Origin: DATGJX01 sp963830545
GTDB taxonomy: Bacteria > Vulcanimicrobiota > Vulcanimicrobiia > Vulcanimicrobiales > Vulcanimicrobiaceae
Length of the DNA stretch: 64,000 nt
Direction of reading: 5' to 3'
NCBI GenBank assembly: GCA_963830545.1
Contig: CAWHMK010000001.1
Coordinates: 1,488,001-1,552,000 of the forward strand
In this document: positions 27,399-37,334 of the stretch, one piece after another
Layout: each line of letters starts with the position of its first letter
Position numbering within the stretch: position 1 is the first letter of the stretch
Notes under the pieces: generated by a model
What the model saw: the letters and a program-made list of their open reading frames with translations, nothing else
Database searches by the model: none
Told to the model about the DNA's origin: nothing
Made by a program: the position numbers and the translations under genes

Positions 27399-28773
27399 TT
27401 ACGCGAGAACGAGTTGTTCGTCGCCCGCGCCGGCGCGGTGCAGTGCCTCGTGAATCATCTGCTCTTGAATCCCTTTGACCGCCCAGCGCGCTTGCGCGTC
27501 GGCCGATAGTCTGTCGATCGGATCGAAGTAGAGAAACGCCTTGCCCGGCTTGACGCTCGGCGCGGCGTACACCGCGATGCCGTTTTCGCGATCGTAATAT
27601 TCGTAGCTGTGCACGTCGCGTTTCCCGCCGCCTCCGGGAGCATCGCACACGAACGTCGGGGAGTTGAAGCCCGCCGTGCTTCCGCGCACGAATTTCTCGA
27701 TGTCCGTCGCAGCCTTGATCGTCGTACGCAATTCTTCGACGCCTTTGACCATATCGTGCATATACACGTAATAGGGGTGCACGTCGACGTGGCCCAAGCG
27801 TTTCACCAACATTTGCATGCGCTCCGGCGTATCGTTGACGCCGCGGATCAGCACCGACTGGTTGCGGACGAAGATGCCGCGCTCGAAAAGCATCCGCATC
27901 GCGCGCTCCGTGATCCACGTAATTTCTTCGGGCGCATTGTAGTGCGTGTGCAGCACGACGTCTTTGCCGAGCTTGCGGCCGCGTTCGACGACTGACGTGA
28001 GCGCGTCGAGCCACTCCGTGTGCGTAATGATCTTCATCGGCATGATCGCCGGGCCTTTGGTGGCAAAGCGCATGCGCCGCAGATGTGGAATGTCGAGCAG
28101 AGCGTTGCCGATCAGTTCGATATTCTTCGGCGGCAGCTGATACGTGTCGCCGCCGGAGATCACGATGTCTTCGAGCTCCGGCCGCTCCGCGATGTATTTG
28201 AAGGCATCCTGCCACTGCTTGGGCGTCTTTGCGACGTCCTTTTTGTCGACGTTTTCCGTATCCGGACCGATGGCATAACTGCGCGTGCAGAAGCGGCAGT
28301 ACACCGGGCACGTATTGAGCGGAAGGAACAGCGCCTTGTCGACGTAGCGGTGCACGAGGCCGGGGACCGGCGAGTCGTCCTGTTCGTGCAGCGAGTCCAG
28401 CGTCAAGCGCGGATGATCCGGCAGCAGCGTACTCGCCACGGGAATGAACTGACGGCGGATCGGATCGTTGTACGGATCGTTCCAGTCGATCAAAGACATC
28501 GCGTACGGCGAGACGCGAACGGCCATCGGCGCCATCCGGAAGCCCGTTTCGAGCGTCCTTGATGAATTGCGGCGAGGCCAGATCCTTGATCGTTTCGAGC
28601 AGCTCTTCCGGCGTTTTCACCGCATTCTTCTGCTGCCAGAGATGATCCAGGAACAGCGCTTCGCCGACGTCCTTATAAGCGGGTACGTGACGCCAGAACT
28701 CGCCCTGCTTGAGATTCTTGTAGTCGAACGTGGCCGGATGTACCGGCGGTTTTTTATGAGCGATCTCGTTCAT
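27399..28773 (-). CDS. kamA: lysine 2,3-aminomutase (frameshift near 28554)
   Basis: About 457 aa once joined. The N-terminal 75 residues (FDYKNLKQGEFWRHVPAYK) are in one frame; AGCGT at 28552-28556 on the plus strand (restored AGCT gives FIKELETGFRMAPMAVRVSP) leads into the radical-SAM core. The iron-sulfur motif NTCPVYCRFCTRSYAIG (CxxxCxxC), SAM-site ISGGDTYQLP, and the PLP Lys in APGGGGKRDVHSYEYYD are present. It converts L-lysine to L-beta-lysine. Its start overlaps the kdd stop by four bases, placing it in a lysine-degradation operon. Confidence 0.9.
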
Positions 28774-29842
28774 GAGCGATCCTCAGCGGCTTGCGCGTAT
28801 TTATCGTGGAAATAGCGGTGTATCTCGGGATGGTCGCGCAGCGTCTGGAGCGCGCAGTCGGCGTGGCCTTTCGCATAGCCGTTGCCGATGATCATCGTCA
28901 CGTCTCGGCCGACGCCTTCCGCTCCGAGCGCGGCAGCCGTGAACGAGGTGGACATTGAAAAGAAATAGACGGTACCGTTTTGTTTCGTGCAAAGTATCGA
29001 GTCGACATCTCCGTGCCCGGAACGTTCACGCAATTCACGACGAGATCGGCGAGTTCGGGGACGGCAGCTGCGACTGCTGCAGAGAGGCCCAGCGCGTCCC
29101 GCGCGTCTGCTTCGACGAATTCGTCGACGAGGCCGGTACGTTTGAGCAGCTGGGCTGACGCCGTCGAGGAATCGGGAGCGACGCCGATGACGAACCCGGT
29201 TGCACCCGCGCAGACCTTCGCCTGCGCGCACGCCAGCATTCCCGATTTGCCGTCGGCGCCGATGACGACGACCGTCATCCCGGGCGCAGTCATCCGGCGG
29301 ACTTGCGCGGGGGCGCCCGCAACGTCGAACACTGCGAGCGCAACTGCGTCGTCGATGTCGCCGGGCAGCGCGGCCCACAACCCGGACTCGAACAGGATCG
29401 CTTTACCGCGAATCCATACCCGTCCGGTTTCAACGTCGACCCGCGTAACCGATTCGACGTAGAGCGGTGTGAGCGTGAGCGAAACGAGCGAAGCGATGCG
29501 ATCGCCGGCGCGCACTTCGGCCTTCTCGCGCAGACGCTCGCCGACGCGCAGCACGCGGCCGATGAACATGCCTCCGCTCCCGGTAACCGGATTGTGCTGC
29601 TTTCCGCGCTCGCGCACGGTCGCCGCAATGTGCTCGGCGATAAGCGCCGGGTCGCCGCCGCAATGGTCGCGGATTTGTTTGAACGACGCCGAGTCGATGT
29701 TCAGCGTTTCGACGTCGCAAAGAATTTCGTTTTCGAGCGCAACGGGCGTATTGTCGATCTTCCGCGCGCTTTGCGGCATTGCGCCGGGCGGATCGATGAC
29801 TCGGTGCGTGCCGAGCGCGTGCGGCGCGTGCAAAGCGGTCAT
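28770..29842 (-). CDS. kdd: L-erythro-3,5-diaminohexanoate dehydrogenase (frameshift near 29001)
   Basis: About 357 aa, the family length, once the break at 29000-29002 is repaired (AGT read where AGCT is expected; GTEMSSSILCTKQNG). Landmarks: GVHRVI-like GTHRVIDPPGAMPQSA, QHNPVTGSGGMFIG, the NAD-binding VVVIGADGKSGMLACAQAK, and the C-terminal YFFSMSTSFTAAALGAEGVGRDV, MIIGNGYAKGHADCAL. It deaminates 3,5-diaminohexanoate oxidatively in lysine fermentation. Start ATG 29842 overlaps the Lrp stop (ATGA). The beta-lysine 5,6-aminomutase (kamDE) and kce needed around it are not in the window. Confidence 0.88.
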
Positions 29843-30324
29843 TGCACGCAAATCCCCCCGCGCTCGAACGGCGTAGAAAGAACGATCGTCGTTTTGGTCC
29901 GCGCCATTCCTTCGACCGATTTCAATCGCGAAAGCAACTCATCGAGGTGCGCCGTAGAGCGCGTCATGACTTTCAGTACGAACGACTCTTCGCCGGCCAC
30001 GCTGTGAACTTCGAGGATCTCGGACATCTGCGCGAGCGTTTGCGTGAAGTGGTCGTAACTGCAATCGGGTGCCGTGTAGCAGCTGATGAACGCGACCAGC
30101 TCGAGCCCGAGCAGTTTGCTGTCGAGCTGCGCGGAGTAGGCGCGAACGTATCCGCGCGCCTCGAGTCGCTTGACCCGGTCGTGAACTGCGGGCGGTTTGA
30201 GGCCGACGACCGCGCCGAGCTCGGCAAAGGTCGAACGCGCGTTGCGCTGAAGCGCCTCGAGCAGCCGAAGGTCTAGGCCGTCGAGTTCGCCGGACTCGAC
30301 CGCTATATTCGCTCGTTTGTCCAT
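29839..30324 (-). CDS. Lrp/AsnC-family regulator
   Basis: 161 aa. N-terminal HTH (LDLRLLEALQRNARSTFAELGAVVG, then PPAVHDRVKRLEARGY), C-terminal RAM effector domain (ISCYTAPDCSYDHFTQTL, VHSVAGEESFVLKVMTRS). Overlaps kdd by four bases and heads the Lrp-kdd-kamA operon, so it probably senses lysine or a pathway intermediate and controls these genes. The 106 bases to the divergent binding-protein gene hold the promoters; a Lrp operator cannot be picked by eye. Confidence 0.9.
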   Translation of the reverse strand: MDKRANIAVESGELDGLDLRLLEALQRNARSTFAELGAVVGLKPPAVHDRVKRLEARGYVRAYSAQLDSKLLGLELVAFISCYTAPDCSYDHFTQTLAQMSEILEVHSVAGEESFVLKVMTRSTAHLDELLSRLKSVEGMARTKTTIVLSTPFERGGICVQ

Positions 30325-30430
30325 GTGTCCGAAAAAAAGATTGGTAAGTTCACTATACCACCGTCAATTTGTTCGGGCAAGCCGGTCTTCCCCAAAGGGC
30401 GCTGCTTCTTCCGGGCGAACCTGCGGCGCT

Positions 30431-32044
30431 ATGCGATCGTCAGCGGCGGTTCTAGCGTTCCTCTTTTTGCTGATGGGCTGCGACGGCAACGGAGGCGGCG
30501 CCTCGCGTGCGCTGCGGGCGGCGGGCTCGATCCGCTTCGACGTGGCGGCGGATCCGTCGAATTTGAATCCGCTCTTTCTGCACCAGGACGCCGCCTCGGT
30601 CGAGCAGCAGCTCGCTCGCCTGGCATTTCTGCCGTTCCTGGATCTCGATGGGCGGGGGCGGTTCATTCCGGAACTCGTCACGCGAGTTCCCTCCGTGGAA
30701 AACGGCGACGTCTCGCCGGATGGGCGCACCATCGTCTACCATCTTCGTACGGGCGTGCGTTGGAGCGACGGCGTCGAGGTTACGGCGCGGGACGTACTTT
30801 GGACGCTGCACGCGATCATGAATCCCAACAATCCGGTTCCCTCTCGCGAAGGCTACGATCTCATCGATCGCGCTTACGCGAAGGATCCGCACACGGTCGT
30901 TTTTCATCTGAGGCGCGCTTGGGCGCCCGCTGGAACGACGTACTTCTCATACGGTTTTCGACCGCAGTTCGTGCTCCCGGCGCACGTGCTGAGCGCGCAG
31001 GAACCGCTCGCGCAAGCGCCGTTCGATTCCGCGCCGACCGTCGGGGACGGGCCGTTCACATTCGTTTCGTGGACGCGCGGTGAATCGTTGCTCTACCGCG
31101 CGAATCCGCGGTATTGGCGCGGCGCGCCGCGCGCTCCGCGTCTCGACATCCGCGTGATTCCCGATCCGCAAACCAATTTGGTGATGCTGCGTTCGGGCCA
31201 GTTGGATTGGAATTTGATTGCGCCCGTGCAACGAGAAACGCTGCGCGGCGCGCGGGACGTGCAATACGCATCCGTTTCAACAGCGGTCGTTGCGGGATTG
31301 GTGTTCAATCTCACGCATGCGCCGCTCGGCGACGTGCGCGTCAGGCGCGCAATCGCGATGTCGATCGACCGCGCGGGCATCAGCCGAAAGGTCACGCTGG
31401 GCCGCTATCCGGTTACGAACGTCATTCAGCCTCAATTCTCGTGGGCATACGATCCGTCCGTAAAGGAACCGGCGTTCGATCCCGCAGCCGCCGATGCGCT
31501 GCTGGACGCGTCCGGCTGGCGGCGCGGTGCCGGTGGAATGCGCCGGAAAAATGGAAAGCTGCTATCGCTCGTCTACGTGCAGTTCCCCGAGTCCATGACC
31601 GGCGTGCGCGTCGCCACTACCGTGCAGGCGCAACTGCGCGATCGGGGCATCGCCGTCGAGGTGAAGTCGGTTAGCAACGCACAGCTGTTCTTGCCCGGCA
31701 CGGGAACCCTCGCGAGCGGGCGGTTCGACATGGCGTACGTGCCGTTCACGATGGGATCCGATCCGGACGATTCGTCCGTGCTCGCATGCGGTGCGCCTTC
31801 GAACTACATGCGCTACTGCAGCGCGCAGGTAGACGCGCTGGAGAAGCTTGCATTGCGCAACACGTCCGTGGCGCAGCGCCGGCGCATCTATTCGGGCATC
31901 GAACGGTTGGTTGCGAACGACTTGCCAATCCTGTACCTGTTCAATGCGGACTATATTTACGCGTACCGGAGCCGACTGCATGGATTTGCGCCCAATGCGT
32001 TCCTGCCGACCTGGAACGCCGCCGAATGGAGCATCGGCGGCTAG
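30431..32044 (+). CDS. ABC-type peptide/nickel family solute-binding lipoprotein
   Basis: About 537 aa from ATG 30431, chosen because the lipoprotein signal (SSAAVLAFLFLLMGC, lipobox Cys near 17) begins there. SBP family 5 features: FDVAADPSNLNPLF, LRTGVRWSDGVEVTARDV, GDGPFTFVSWTRGESLLYRANP, RVRRAIAMSIDRAGI. It binds oligopeptides or other solutes outside the inner membrane. No permease or ATPase genes lie beside it, so it is an orphan that must use a transporter encoded elsewhere. Confidence 0.88.
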   Translation: MRSSAAVLAFLFLLMGCDGNGGGASRALRAAGSIRFDVAADPSNLNPLFLHQDAASVEQQLARLAFLPFLDLDGRGRFIPELVTRVPSVENGDVSPDGRTIVYHLRTGVRWSDGVEVTARDVLWTLHAIMNPNNPVPSREGYDLIDRAYAKDPHTVVFHLRRAWAPAGTTYFSYGFRPQFVLPAHVLSAQEPLAQAPFDSAPTVGDGPFTFVSWTRGESLLYRANPRYWRGAPRAPRLDIRVIPDPQTNLVMLRSGQLDWNLIAPVQRETLRGARDVQYASVSTAVVAGLVFNLTHAPLGDVRVRRAIAMSIDRAGISRKVTLGRYPVTNVIQPQFSWAYDPSVKEPAFDPAAADALLDASGWRRGAGGMRRKNGKLLSLVYVQFPESMTGVRVATTVQAQLRDRGIAVEVKSVSNAQLFLPGTGTLASGRFDMAYVPFTMGSDPDDSSVLACGAPSNYMRYCSAQVDALEKLALRNTSVAQRRRIYSGIERLVANDLPILYLFNADYIYAYRSRLHGFAPNAFLPTWNAAEWSIGG

Positions 32045-32117
32045 GCGCTTGGTCCTTAATACCCAGGGGAAGCCCTTATGGCAAGTGGGAAAAATCTTTA
32101 TATCTGGGGTGAAGTCT

Positions 32118-34193
32118 ATGCGGCCAGCGGCAACCTCTGCGCAGCGGTCGGAAGTGTTTGGGCTCATCTTGCGATGTTTGCCCGCCTTTGTCGTTGCCGC
32201 GGACACGCAGACTGCGCTTTACGGAAATTCGCGGAAGCGGGCTGGATGCGCTCGGTTTGAACGAGCGCGCCGTCGCGCAGCTGCTCGGAACGAATGCCCA
32301 AGCGTATTTCACCGGTTCTCAAGCAGAGCCGATCATCCGGCACGCCCGCGAAGCGCTCGACGGAACTTCCGGAAGCTGGAATTCGATTGGGCGGATCGCC
32401 GTTTCTACGCGCACCTTGGCCCGCTGCGCGACGGTCACGATGCGATCATCGGCGTCGTCGCGGTCGGCCTGGACATCACGCGCAGGCATCGTTTGGAAGA
32501 AGAACTCAAAAAAGAGCGCGAGCTGCTCAACGACGCTCAGCAGCTTGCGGGAGTCGGCAGCTGGGTCTTCGACGTTCGCCACGGATCGCTTCAGATCTCC
32601 GAGCAAATGGCGCGGCTGCTCGGCATATCGTTCACGCGCGAGCCGCTCGGCGTCGAAACCCTCTGGCAAGCCCTGCGCGTCAACGAACTGCGCTCGTTCG
32701 AAACCGAAAAGCAGCGCATTCTTTCGACGTGCGGCACGTATGAATACGATCACGAGATCGTGAGGCCGGACGGCGCGCTGCGCCACGTTCGCTCGCGCGG
32801 GCACGTGGAATGCGACGCCGGCGGAAACGCCGTACGATGCGTCGGCACGATGCTCGACGTGACGGATCGCGTGCAGGCACAGCGCACTGCGGAAATGCTG
32901 GCATACCACGATCCGCTCACGGGGCTCGCAAATCGCTGGCTGCTGCGCGACCGTCTGGCCCAGGCGATCGCAGCCGCCCGCCGCGAAAGCAAACACGTCT
33001 TCGTGCTCTTCATCGATCTCGACAATTTCAAACGCATCAACGATTCGCTCGGGCATGCGGAGGGCGACATTTTGCTCGGAGAAGTCGGACAACGCCTTTA
33101 CTCGACAGCTCGCGGATCGGATACGGTCGCGCGCGTCGGAGGCGACGAATTCGTCGTCGTATTCACACACATCGACGAAGAGCCGCAGCTCGAAGCGGCG
33201 ATAAAGAAGGTTCGCGGAGCGTTTCAAACGCCTTTTCATCTCGCCGGCAAGGATTATCTCGTGACGGCCAGCGTCGGAGTGGCCGGTTATCCCGACGACG
33301 CGCTCACGCACGAGCAGTTGCTGCGCGACGCGGACGTCGCGATGTACGACGCCAAACAGCTCGGCCGGAACCGCATCCGCCGCTTCAGCGGAAGTTCGGT
33401 CGCATCGACGATGCGGCGGGTCGAACTCGAAGTCGATCTTCCTCGCGCGTTGAACCATCACGAGTTTCGTTTGTACTACCAGCCCGTGGTCGACGCGCGC
33501 TCGCTGCAAACCGTCGGGCTGGAGGCGCTGCTGCGCTGGGATCACCCCTCGCGCGGAATGCTGCTTCCCGAAACGTTCTTGGATGCGATCGAGGAATCGG
33601 AATACGCAAAACCCATCGGCGAATGGGTGATCCGCACCGCGATCGAGCAGATTGCGTCATGGCGCGATCGGTACGGCAAAGAATTGCGTATGAGCGCCAA
33701 CGTCTCGGCGAGCCAGCTCGAACGCGATCATTTCGCCGCAGCGGTCTCGAATGCACTGCAGGCGGCGCAAGTGGATCCGGAAGCCATCGATCTCGAGTTG
33801 ACGGAAACGACGCTCGTACGCGATCTCGAATCCGCGAGCGCAGTGCTCACGCAGATTCGGAATTTGGGGGTCGGCATCGCCATCGACGATTTCGGCACCG
33901 GGTACAATTCTCTCACGTATCTGAAACATTTCCCGGTGACGGCGCTGAAGATCGACCGCTCTTTCGTGGCCGAGATCGGACAAGACGCCTTCGACGAGGC
34001 GATTTCGTCGGCGGTCGCCGCTATGGGCAAAGCGCTGCGCATCCGGGTGGTCGCGGAAGGGGTCGAAACGCGGGCGCAGCTCGACTTACTGCGCGTTCTC
34101 GGGTGCGACGAATTGCAAGGATTCTATTTCGCGCCGCCGCTGGAAGCCGAACAAATCGATCGCCGATTGGCGCTGGAGCACGCGGCGGGGTAA
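32118..34193 (+). CDS. PAS-PAS-GGDEF-EAL cyclic-di-GMP enzyme (two compensating frameshifts, 32211 and 32366)
   Basis: About 691 aa from ATG 32118. The first PAS-like part needs two repairs: AGACT at 32209-32213 (AGCT gives AADTQLRFTEIRGSG) and ACT at 32365-32367 (AGCT gives DGSFRKLEFDWADRRF). A second PAS (AGVGSWVFDVRHGSLQIS) follows, then GGDEF (DPLTGLANRWLL, RVGGDEFVVVF) and EAL (GLEALLRWDHPSRG, ANVSASQLERDHF, DDFGTGYNSLTYLKHFP, KIDRSF). Both catalytic signatures are intact, so it could make or break c-di-GMP. No membrane segments; likely a cytosolic sensor, perhaps haem- or flavin-binding through PAS. Confidence 0.88.
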   Translation: MRPAATSAQRSEVFGLILRCLPAFVVAADTQTALYGNSRKRAGCARFERARRRAAARNECPSVFHRFSSRADHPARPRSARRNFRKLEFDWADRRFYAHLGPLRDGHDAIIGVVAVGLDITRRHRLEEELKKERELLNDAQQLAGVGSWVFDVRHGSLQISEQMARLLGISFTREPLGVETLWQALRVNELRSFETEKQRILSTCGTYEYDHEIVRPDGALRHVRSRGHVECDAGGNAVRCVGTMLDVTDRVQAQRTAEMLAYHDPLTGLANRWLLRDRLAQAIAAARRESKHVFVLFIDLDNFKRINDSLGHAEGDILLGEVGQRLYSTARGSDTVARVGGDEFVVVFTHIDEEPQLEAAIKKVRGAFQTPFHLAGKDYLVTASVGVAGYPDDALTHEQLLRDADVAMYDAKQLGRNRIRRFSGSSVASTMRRVELEVDLPRALNHHEFRLYYQPVVDARSLQTVGLEALLRWDHPSRGMLLPETFLDAIEESEYAKPIGEWVIRTAIEQIASWRDRYGKELRMSANVSASQLERDHFAAAVSNALQAAQVDPEAIDLELTETTLVRDLESASAVLTQIRNLGVGIAIDDFGTGYNSLTYLKHFPVTALKIDRSFVAEIGQDAFDEAISSAVAAMGKALRIRVVAEGVETRAQLDLLRVLGCDELQGFYFAPPLEAEQIDRRLALEHAAG

Positions 34194-34220
34194 GCGCGCG
34201 CGCATCCCGAAGCGTCGCGC

Positions 34221-34754
34221 ATGTGGATCCGCGACGCGATCGGTTTCGTTCTCGGCAACGTTCAGGTTCCGCTTCTCGCGATCGCCGTAATCGTGACCAT
34301 CGTCAAACTCCGGCGCGCGAGCGCGCGCCACGAGGTCATGAGTGCCGCATATACGCTCTGGGGCGAGGTGCTGTTCTATTGCTTCGGCCTCGGCATGATC
34401 TACGCGTGGTATTTCCAGGCTTTCCAGGCGGACTCGATCGCGCCGACGATCGGGTGGCACCCCAGCCCGTTCGAATGGGAACTCGCATGGGCGGAACTGG
34501 GCTTCGGCGTCGTCGCCGTGCTTTCGCTTTGGCGGGGATACGATATGCGGCTGGCGTCGACGCTTGCGCCGGCCATCTTCCTTTTCGGCGCGGCGGCGCA
34601 GCACATACATTTAATTCTCGCGGCGCACAACTACGCGCCGGGAAACGCGGGCGCCATCCTGTGGTTCGGCGACATCGCTCTTCCCATCTTCACGCTTGCG
34701 CTTGCGCTCGCCTCACGCGACGCATACGAACGCACCGTTCGCCGCGCCTACTAG
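34221..34754 (+). CDS. integral membrane protein, DUF6790-like
   Basis: 177 aa with about five hydrophobic helices (IGFVLGNVQVPLLAIAVIVTIV, LWGEVLFYCFGLGMIYAWYF, LGFGVVAVLSLW, LAPAIFLFGAAAQHIHLIL, ILWFGDIALPIFTLALAL). The conserved AQHIHLILAAHNYAPGNAG stretch and the G-x-E in the second helix fit the DUF6790 family as I recall it. Function unknown. Confidence 0.6.
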   Translation: MWIRDAIGFVLGNVQVPLLAIAVIVTIVKLRRASARHEVMSAAYTLWGEVLFYCFGLGMIYAWYFQAFQADSIAPTIGWHPSPFEWELAWAELGFGVVAVLSLWRGYDMRLASTLAPAIFLFGAAAQHIHLILAAHNYAPGNAGAILWFGDIALPIFTLALALASRDAYERTVRRAY

Positions 34755-34772
34755 CGCAGCTTATGATGACGG

Positions 34773-35595
34773 CTACCCCGTAAGTGCCGTCGCTTGGAGA
34801 AAGAGGCTGTACCAGTTGTAGCGCTGCATCGAGCTCGTCATGCGCAACGTCGGTCGTGATGAACGTCGGCGCGCGCGTCTGCAACTCGGCGAGCGTCATG
34901 CCGTGCGCGAGATGCACGAAAATATTCGGCTGCGGCGCTTGCACCATCCCCATCAGAGCCGCATTGCCGTTGCACGTATCGGCGGTGAAGAGACTGAGCA
35001 GATGATGATCCGCGTTCGCCTTGACCCAATTCGCGAACGCGTCGTAGTAGCCGTAGGCCGAATCGAACAGAAGCACGTCGGTGATGGAATCGTTCATTCC
35101 GCCGCGCGTGAGCACGCCGCCCGCACCGCCATATCCGCCGCTGTGAGAACTCAGAACGATGTGTCCCGCGCTCTGCGCGCTGGTTATGTGCCGTTCGCGC
35201 AAGAACGCGCCGGCGTCGGCGATTAATCGCGCGAAAGCGTTCGGGTCGTGCTCGAGTTTGCCGAAATCCGAGTCCGGCGCGTCCTTGGGGCCTTGCGGCA
35301 CGATGAGAACGGCGTTGCGTTTGCTCAGATCGATTTGCTCGCGCAAGCGATAGCGTTCCAAGACGTGGCGCACGTCGTTGCGCCATCCGTGAAAGTGCAC
35401 CGCATAATCGGTGCGATCGCCCGGGCGAAAGTGCGGCGGAACGTAGATGCCGACGGTCGAGTCGCGATACGGCCTACCCCTATGCGGGTAGGGTGCCGAT
35501 GCGAAGGTCGGCAAGAACGTGCGGCCGGCGGGCGCGCTCAAGCGGGGTGCGGCTGCGGCGCTCGCGGCCATGAGCATGAAATCGGAACGAAGCAT
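34773..35595 (-). CDS. exported alpha/beta-hydrolase-like protein (frameshift near 34831)
   Basis: About 273 aa. An export signal lies at the N-terminus (DFMLMAASAAAAPRLSA). YAVHFHGWRNDV and the nucleophile elbow IVLSSHSGGYGGAGG (S-H-S-G-G) mark an esterase-like hydrolase. As read, the C-terminus runs on antisense to the neighbouring membrane-protein gene; one base removed beside GAGCTC (34831-34836) gives DELMQRYNWYSLFLQ and a stop at 34773, clear of that gene. It is the last member of the pnt operon strand. Substrate unknown. Confidence 0.65.
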
Positions 35596-37023
35596 TTATA
35601 CCGCTTTCACTGCAGCGATGAGCGCATCCACGGTTGCTTTCGCATCGCCGAAGAGCAACGCGCATTTGGGGTTCTCGAACAGCGGGTTCTCGATTCCGGC
35701 GAAACCGGAACGCATCGAGCGTTTGAGCACGATGATATTCGCCGCCTGATCGGCGTTCAGAATCGGCATGCCGTAAATCGGCGATGACGGAACATTCCGC
35801 GCCGCGGGATTCACGACGTCGTTCGCGCCAATGACCAGTGCCACGTCCGTGCGCGGAAATTCCGGATTGATGTCGTCCATGTCGTACAGCTGATTGTACG
35901 GTACGTTTGCTTCCGCGAGCAGGACGTTCATGTGCCCCGGCATGCGCCCGGCGACCGGATGAATCGCATACTTCACGGTCACGCCGCGTTTTTCCAGTTG
36001 GTCGGCCAGCTCGCGCACGCTGTGCTGCGCTTGCGCGACGGCCATACCGTACCCGGGAATGACGACGACTTGGTTTGCGTACGCCAGCATGACGCCGACG
36101 TCGTCCACGGTAGTGCTGCGCACTTGCTGCGCGCCGCCGCTCGCTGCGGCCAGTTCGGTTCCGCCGGCCGCGCCGAATGCGCCGAACAGCACGTTCGTCA
36201 GCGGACGATTCATGGCTTTGCCCATCAACACCGTGAGCAGCGTGCCGCTCGCGCCGACGAGCGAACCGCTAATGATCAGCAGGTTGTTGTCCAGCTCGAA
36301 GCCGGTAATCGCCACGGCAACGCCGGTGAACGAGTTGAGCAGCGAGATCACGACGGGCATGTCCGCGCCGCCGATGGGCAGCACGAACAGCACGCCCAGC
36401 AGCAACGCCGCGCCGAGCATCGTGAGATACACCCAGTCCGGAAGCACGCCTTGCATGACGATCAGCCACACGCCGAAACCGGCGATGACGAGCGCGACGA
36501 GGGCGTTGACGATCTGCTGGCCGGGATACGTTACGGGTCGTCCCGTCATGAGCTCTTGCAGTTTCAGGAATGCAACGATCGATCCGGCGATGCTGAGCGA
36601 GCCGATGATCGCGCTGAGCACGAGCGAGACGATGACGATCCAGCCGAGACCCGCCGATGGGCCCGCTGCGTGTTCGCCCGACCACGTCACGAAATATTCG
36701 ATTGTCGAAATCAGCATCGCCGCGCCGCCGCCCGCGCCGTTGAAGAGCGCGACCATCTGCGGCATTGCCGTCATCTTCACCTTGAGCGCGGAGAAAACGC
36801 CGATGACGGCGCCGATTGCGATACCGATGAGAATCGCCCACCATCCCGCCGCATGCGTCGACACGAGTATCGCGGCGAGCGCGAAGAGCATTCCGACCAT
36901 CGCGACGCGATTGCCGTGGCGGGCCGTTGCGGGCGAACTGAGGTAATGCAGGCCGAGAATGAACAGCGCGAAGGCGACGATGTCCGCGAGGTCGACGAAG
37001 ACCAGTTGACCCGCTGCGGTCAT
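35596..37023 (-). CDS. pntB: NAD(P) transhydrogenase subunit beta
   Basis: 475 aa. N-terminal nine or so TM helices (MVALFNGAGGGAAMLIST, SLLNSFTGVAVAITGFEL), then the NADP-binding domain III with VVVIPGYGMAVAQAQHSVREL, HPVAGRMPGHMNVLLAEA, and VALVIGANDVVNPAA. With the two alpha-type subunits encoded just upstream it forms the proton-pumping transhydrogenase that makes NADPH from NADH. Four-base overlap with pntAB. Confidence 0.96.
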   Translation of the reverse strand: MTAAGQLVFVDLADIVAFALFILGLHYLSSPATARHGNRVAMVGMLFALAAILVSTHAAGWWAILIGIAIGAVIGVFSALKVKMTAMPQMVALFNGAGGGAAMLISTIEYFVTWSGEHAAGPSAGLGWIVIVSLVLSAIIGSLSIAGSIVAFLKLQELMTGRPVTYPGQQIVNALVALVIAGFGVWLIVMQGVLPDWVYLTMLGAALLLGVLFVLPIGGADMPVVISLLNSFTGVAVAITGFELDNNLLIISGSLVGASGTLLTVLMGKAMNRPLTNVLFGAFGAAGGTELAAASGGAQQVRSTTVDDVGVMLAYANQVVVIPGYGMAVAQAQHSVRELADQLEKRGVTVKYAIHPVAGRMPGHMNVLLAEANVPYNQLYDMDDINPEFPRTDVALVIGANDVVNPAARNVPSSPIYGMPILNADQAANIIVLKRSMRSGFAGIENPLFENPKCALLFGDAKATVDALIAAVKAV

Positions 37024-37334
37024 TTCTTCGCGACCTCTTTCTTCTTGAACATCTGCAGCATGCGCTCGGTGACCGCGAAACCGCCGAAGACGTTGATCGT
37101 GCCGAGCGTCGTCGCCGCGATCGCCAGTATCGTGAAGAGTATCGCGGAGTGCGCGTGAAAGGCGTCCGCTACGATGACGATTGCGCCGACGAGCACCACG
37201 CCGTGAATGGCGTTGGTCGCCGACATCAGCGGCGTATGCAGCGTCGTCGGCACTTTCGAGATCACCTCGAAACCGACGAAGATTGCCAAGACGAGTACGG
37301 TGAGCAAGCCGAAGAGTTCGGTCAGATGGATCAC
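37020..37334 (-). CDS. pntAB: NAD(P) transhydrogenase subunit alpha part 2 (membrane part)
   Basis: 104 aa from GTG 37334, which overlaps the pntAA stop in GTGA. Three TM helices (LFGLLTVLVLAIFVGFEVI, TNAIHGVVLVGAIVIVA, ILFTILAIAATTLGTINVFGGF) with the conserved VPTTLHTPLMSATNAIHG motif. The longer open frame upstream is a shadow of pntAA. In this split arrangement the alpha subunit is two polypeptides, as in Rhodospirillum and many other bacteria. Confidence 0.93.
   Translation of the reverse strand: MIHLTELFGLLTVLVLAIFVGFEVISKVPTTLHTPLMSATNAIHGVVLVGAIVIVADAFHAHSAILFTILAIAATTLGTINVFGGFAVTERMLQMFKKKEVAKK

Noticed and set aside
32045..32117. c-di-GMP riboswitch before the GGDEF-EAL gene
   Set aside because: The short leader lacks the conserved GEMM core, and 73 bases are too few for the full aptamer plus ribosome site.
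32319..33545. 408-codon minus-strand reading opposite the PAS-GGDEF-EAL gene
   Set aside because: No domain; sense strand encodes intact GGDEF and EAL motifs.
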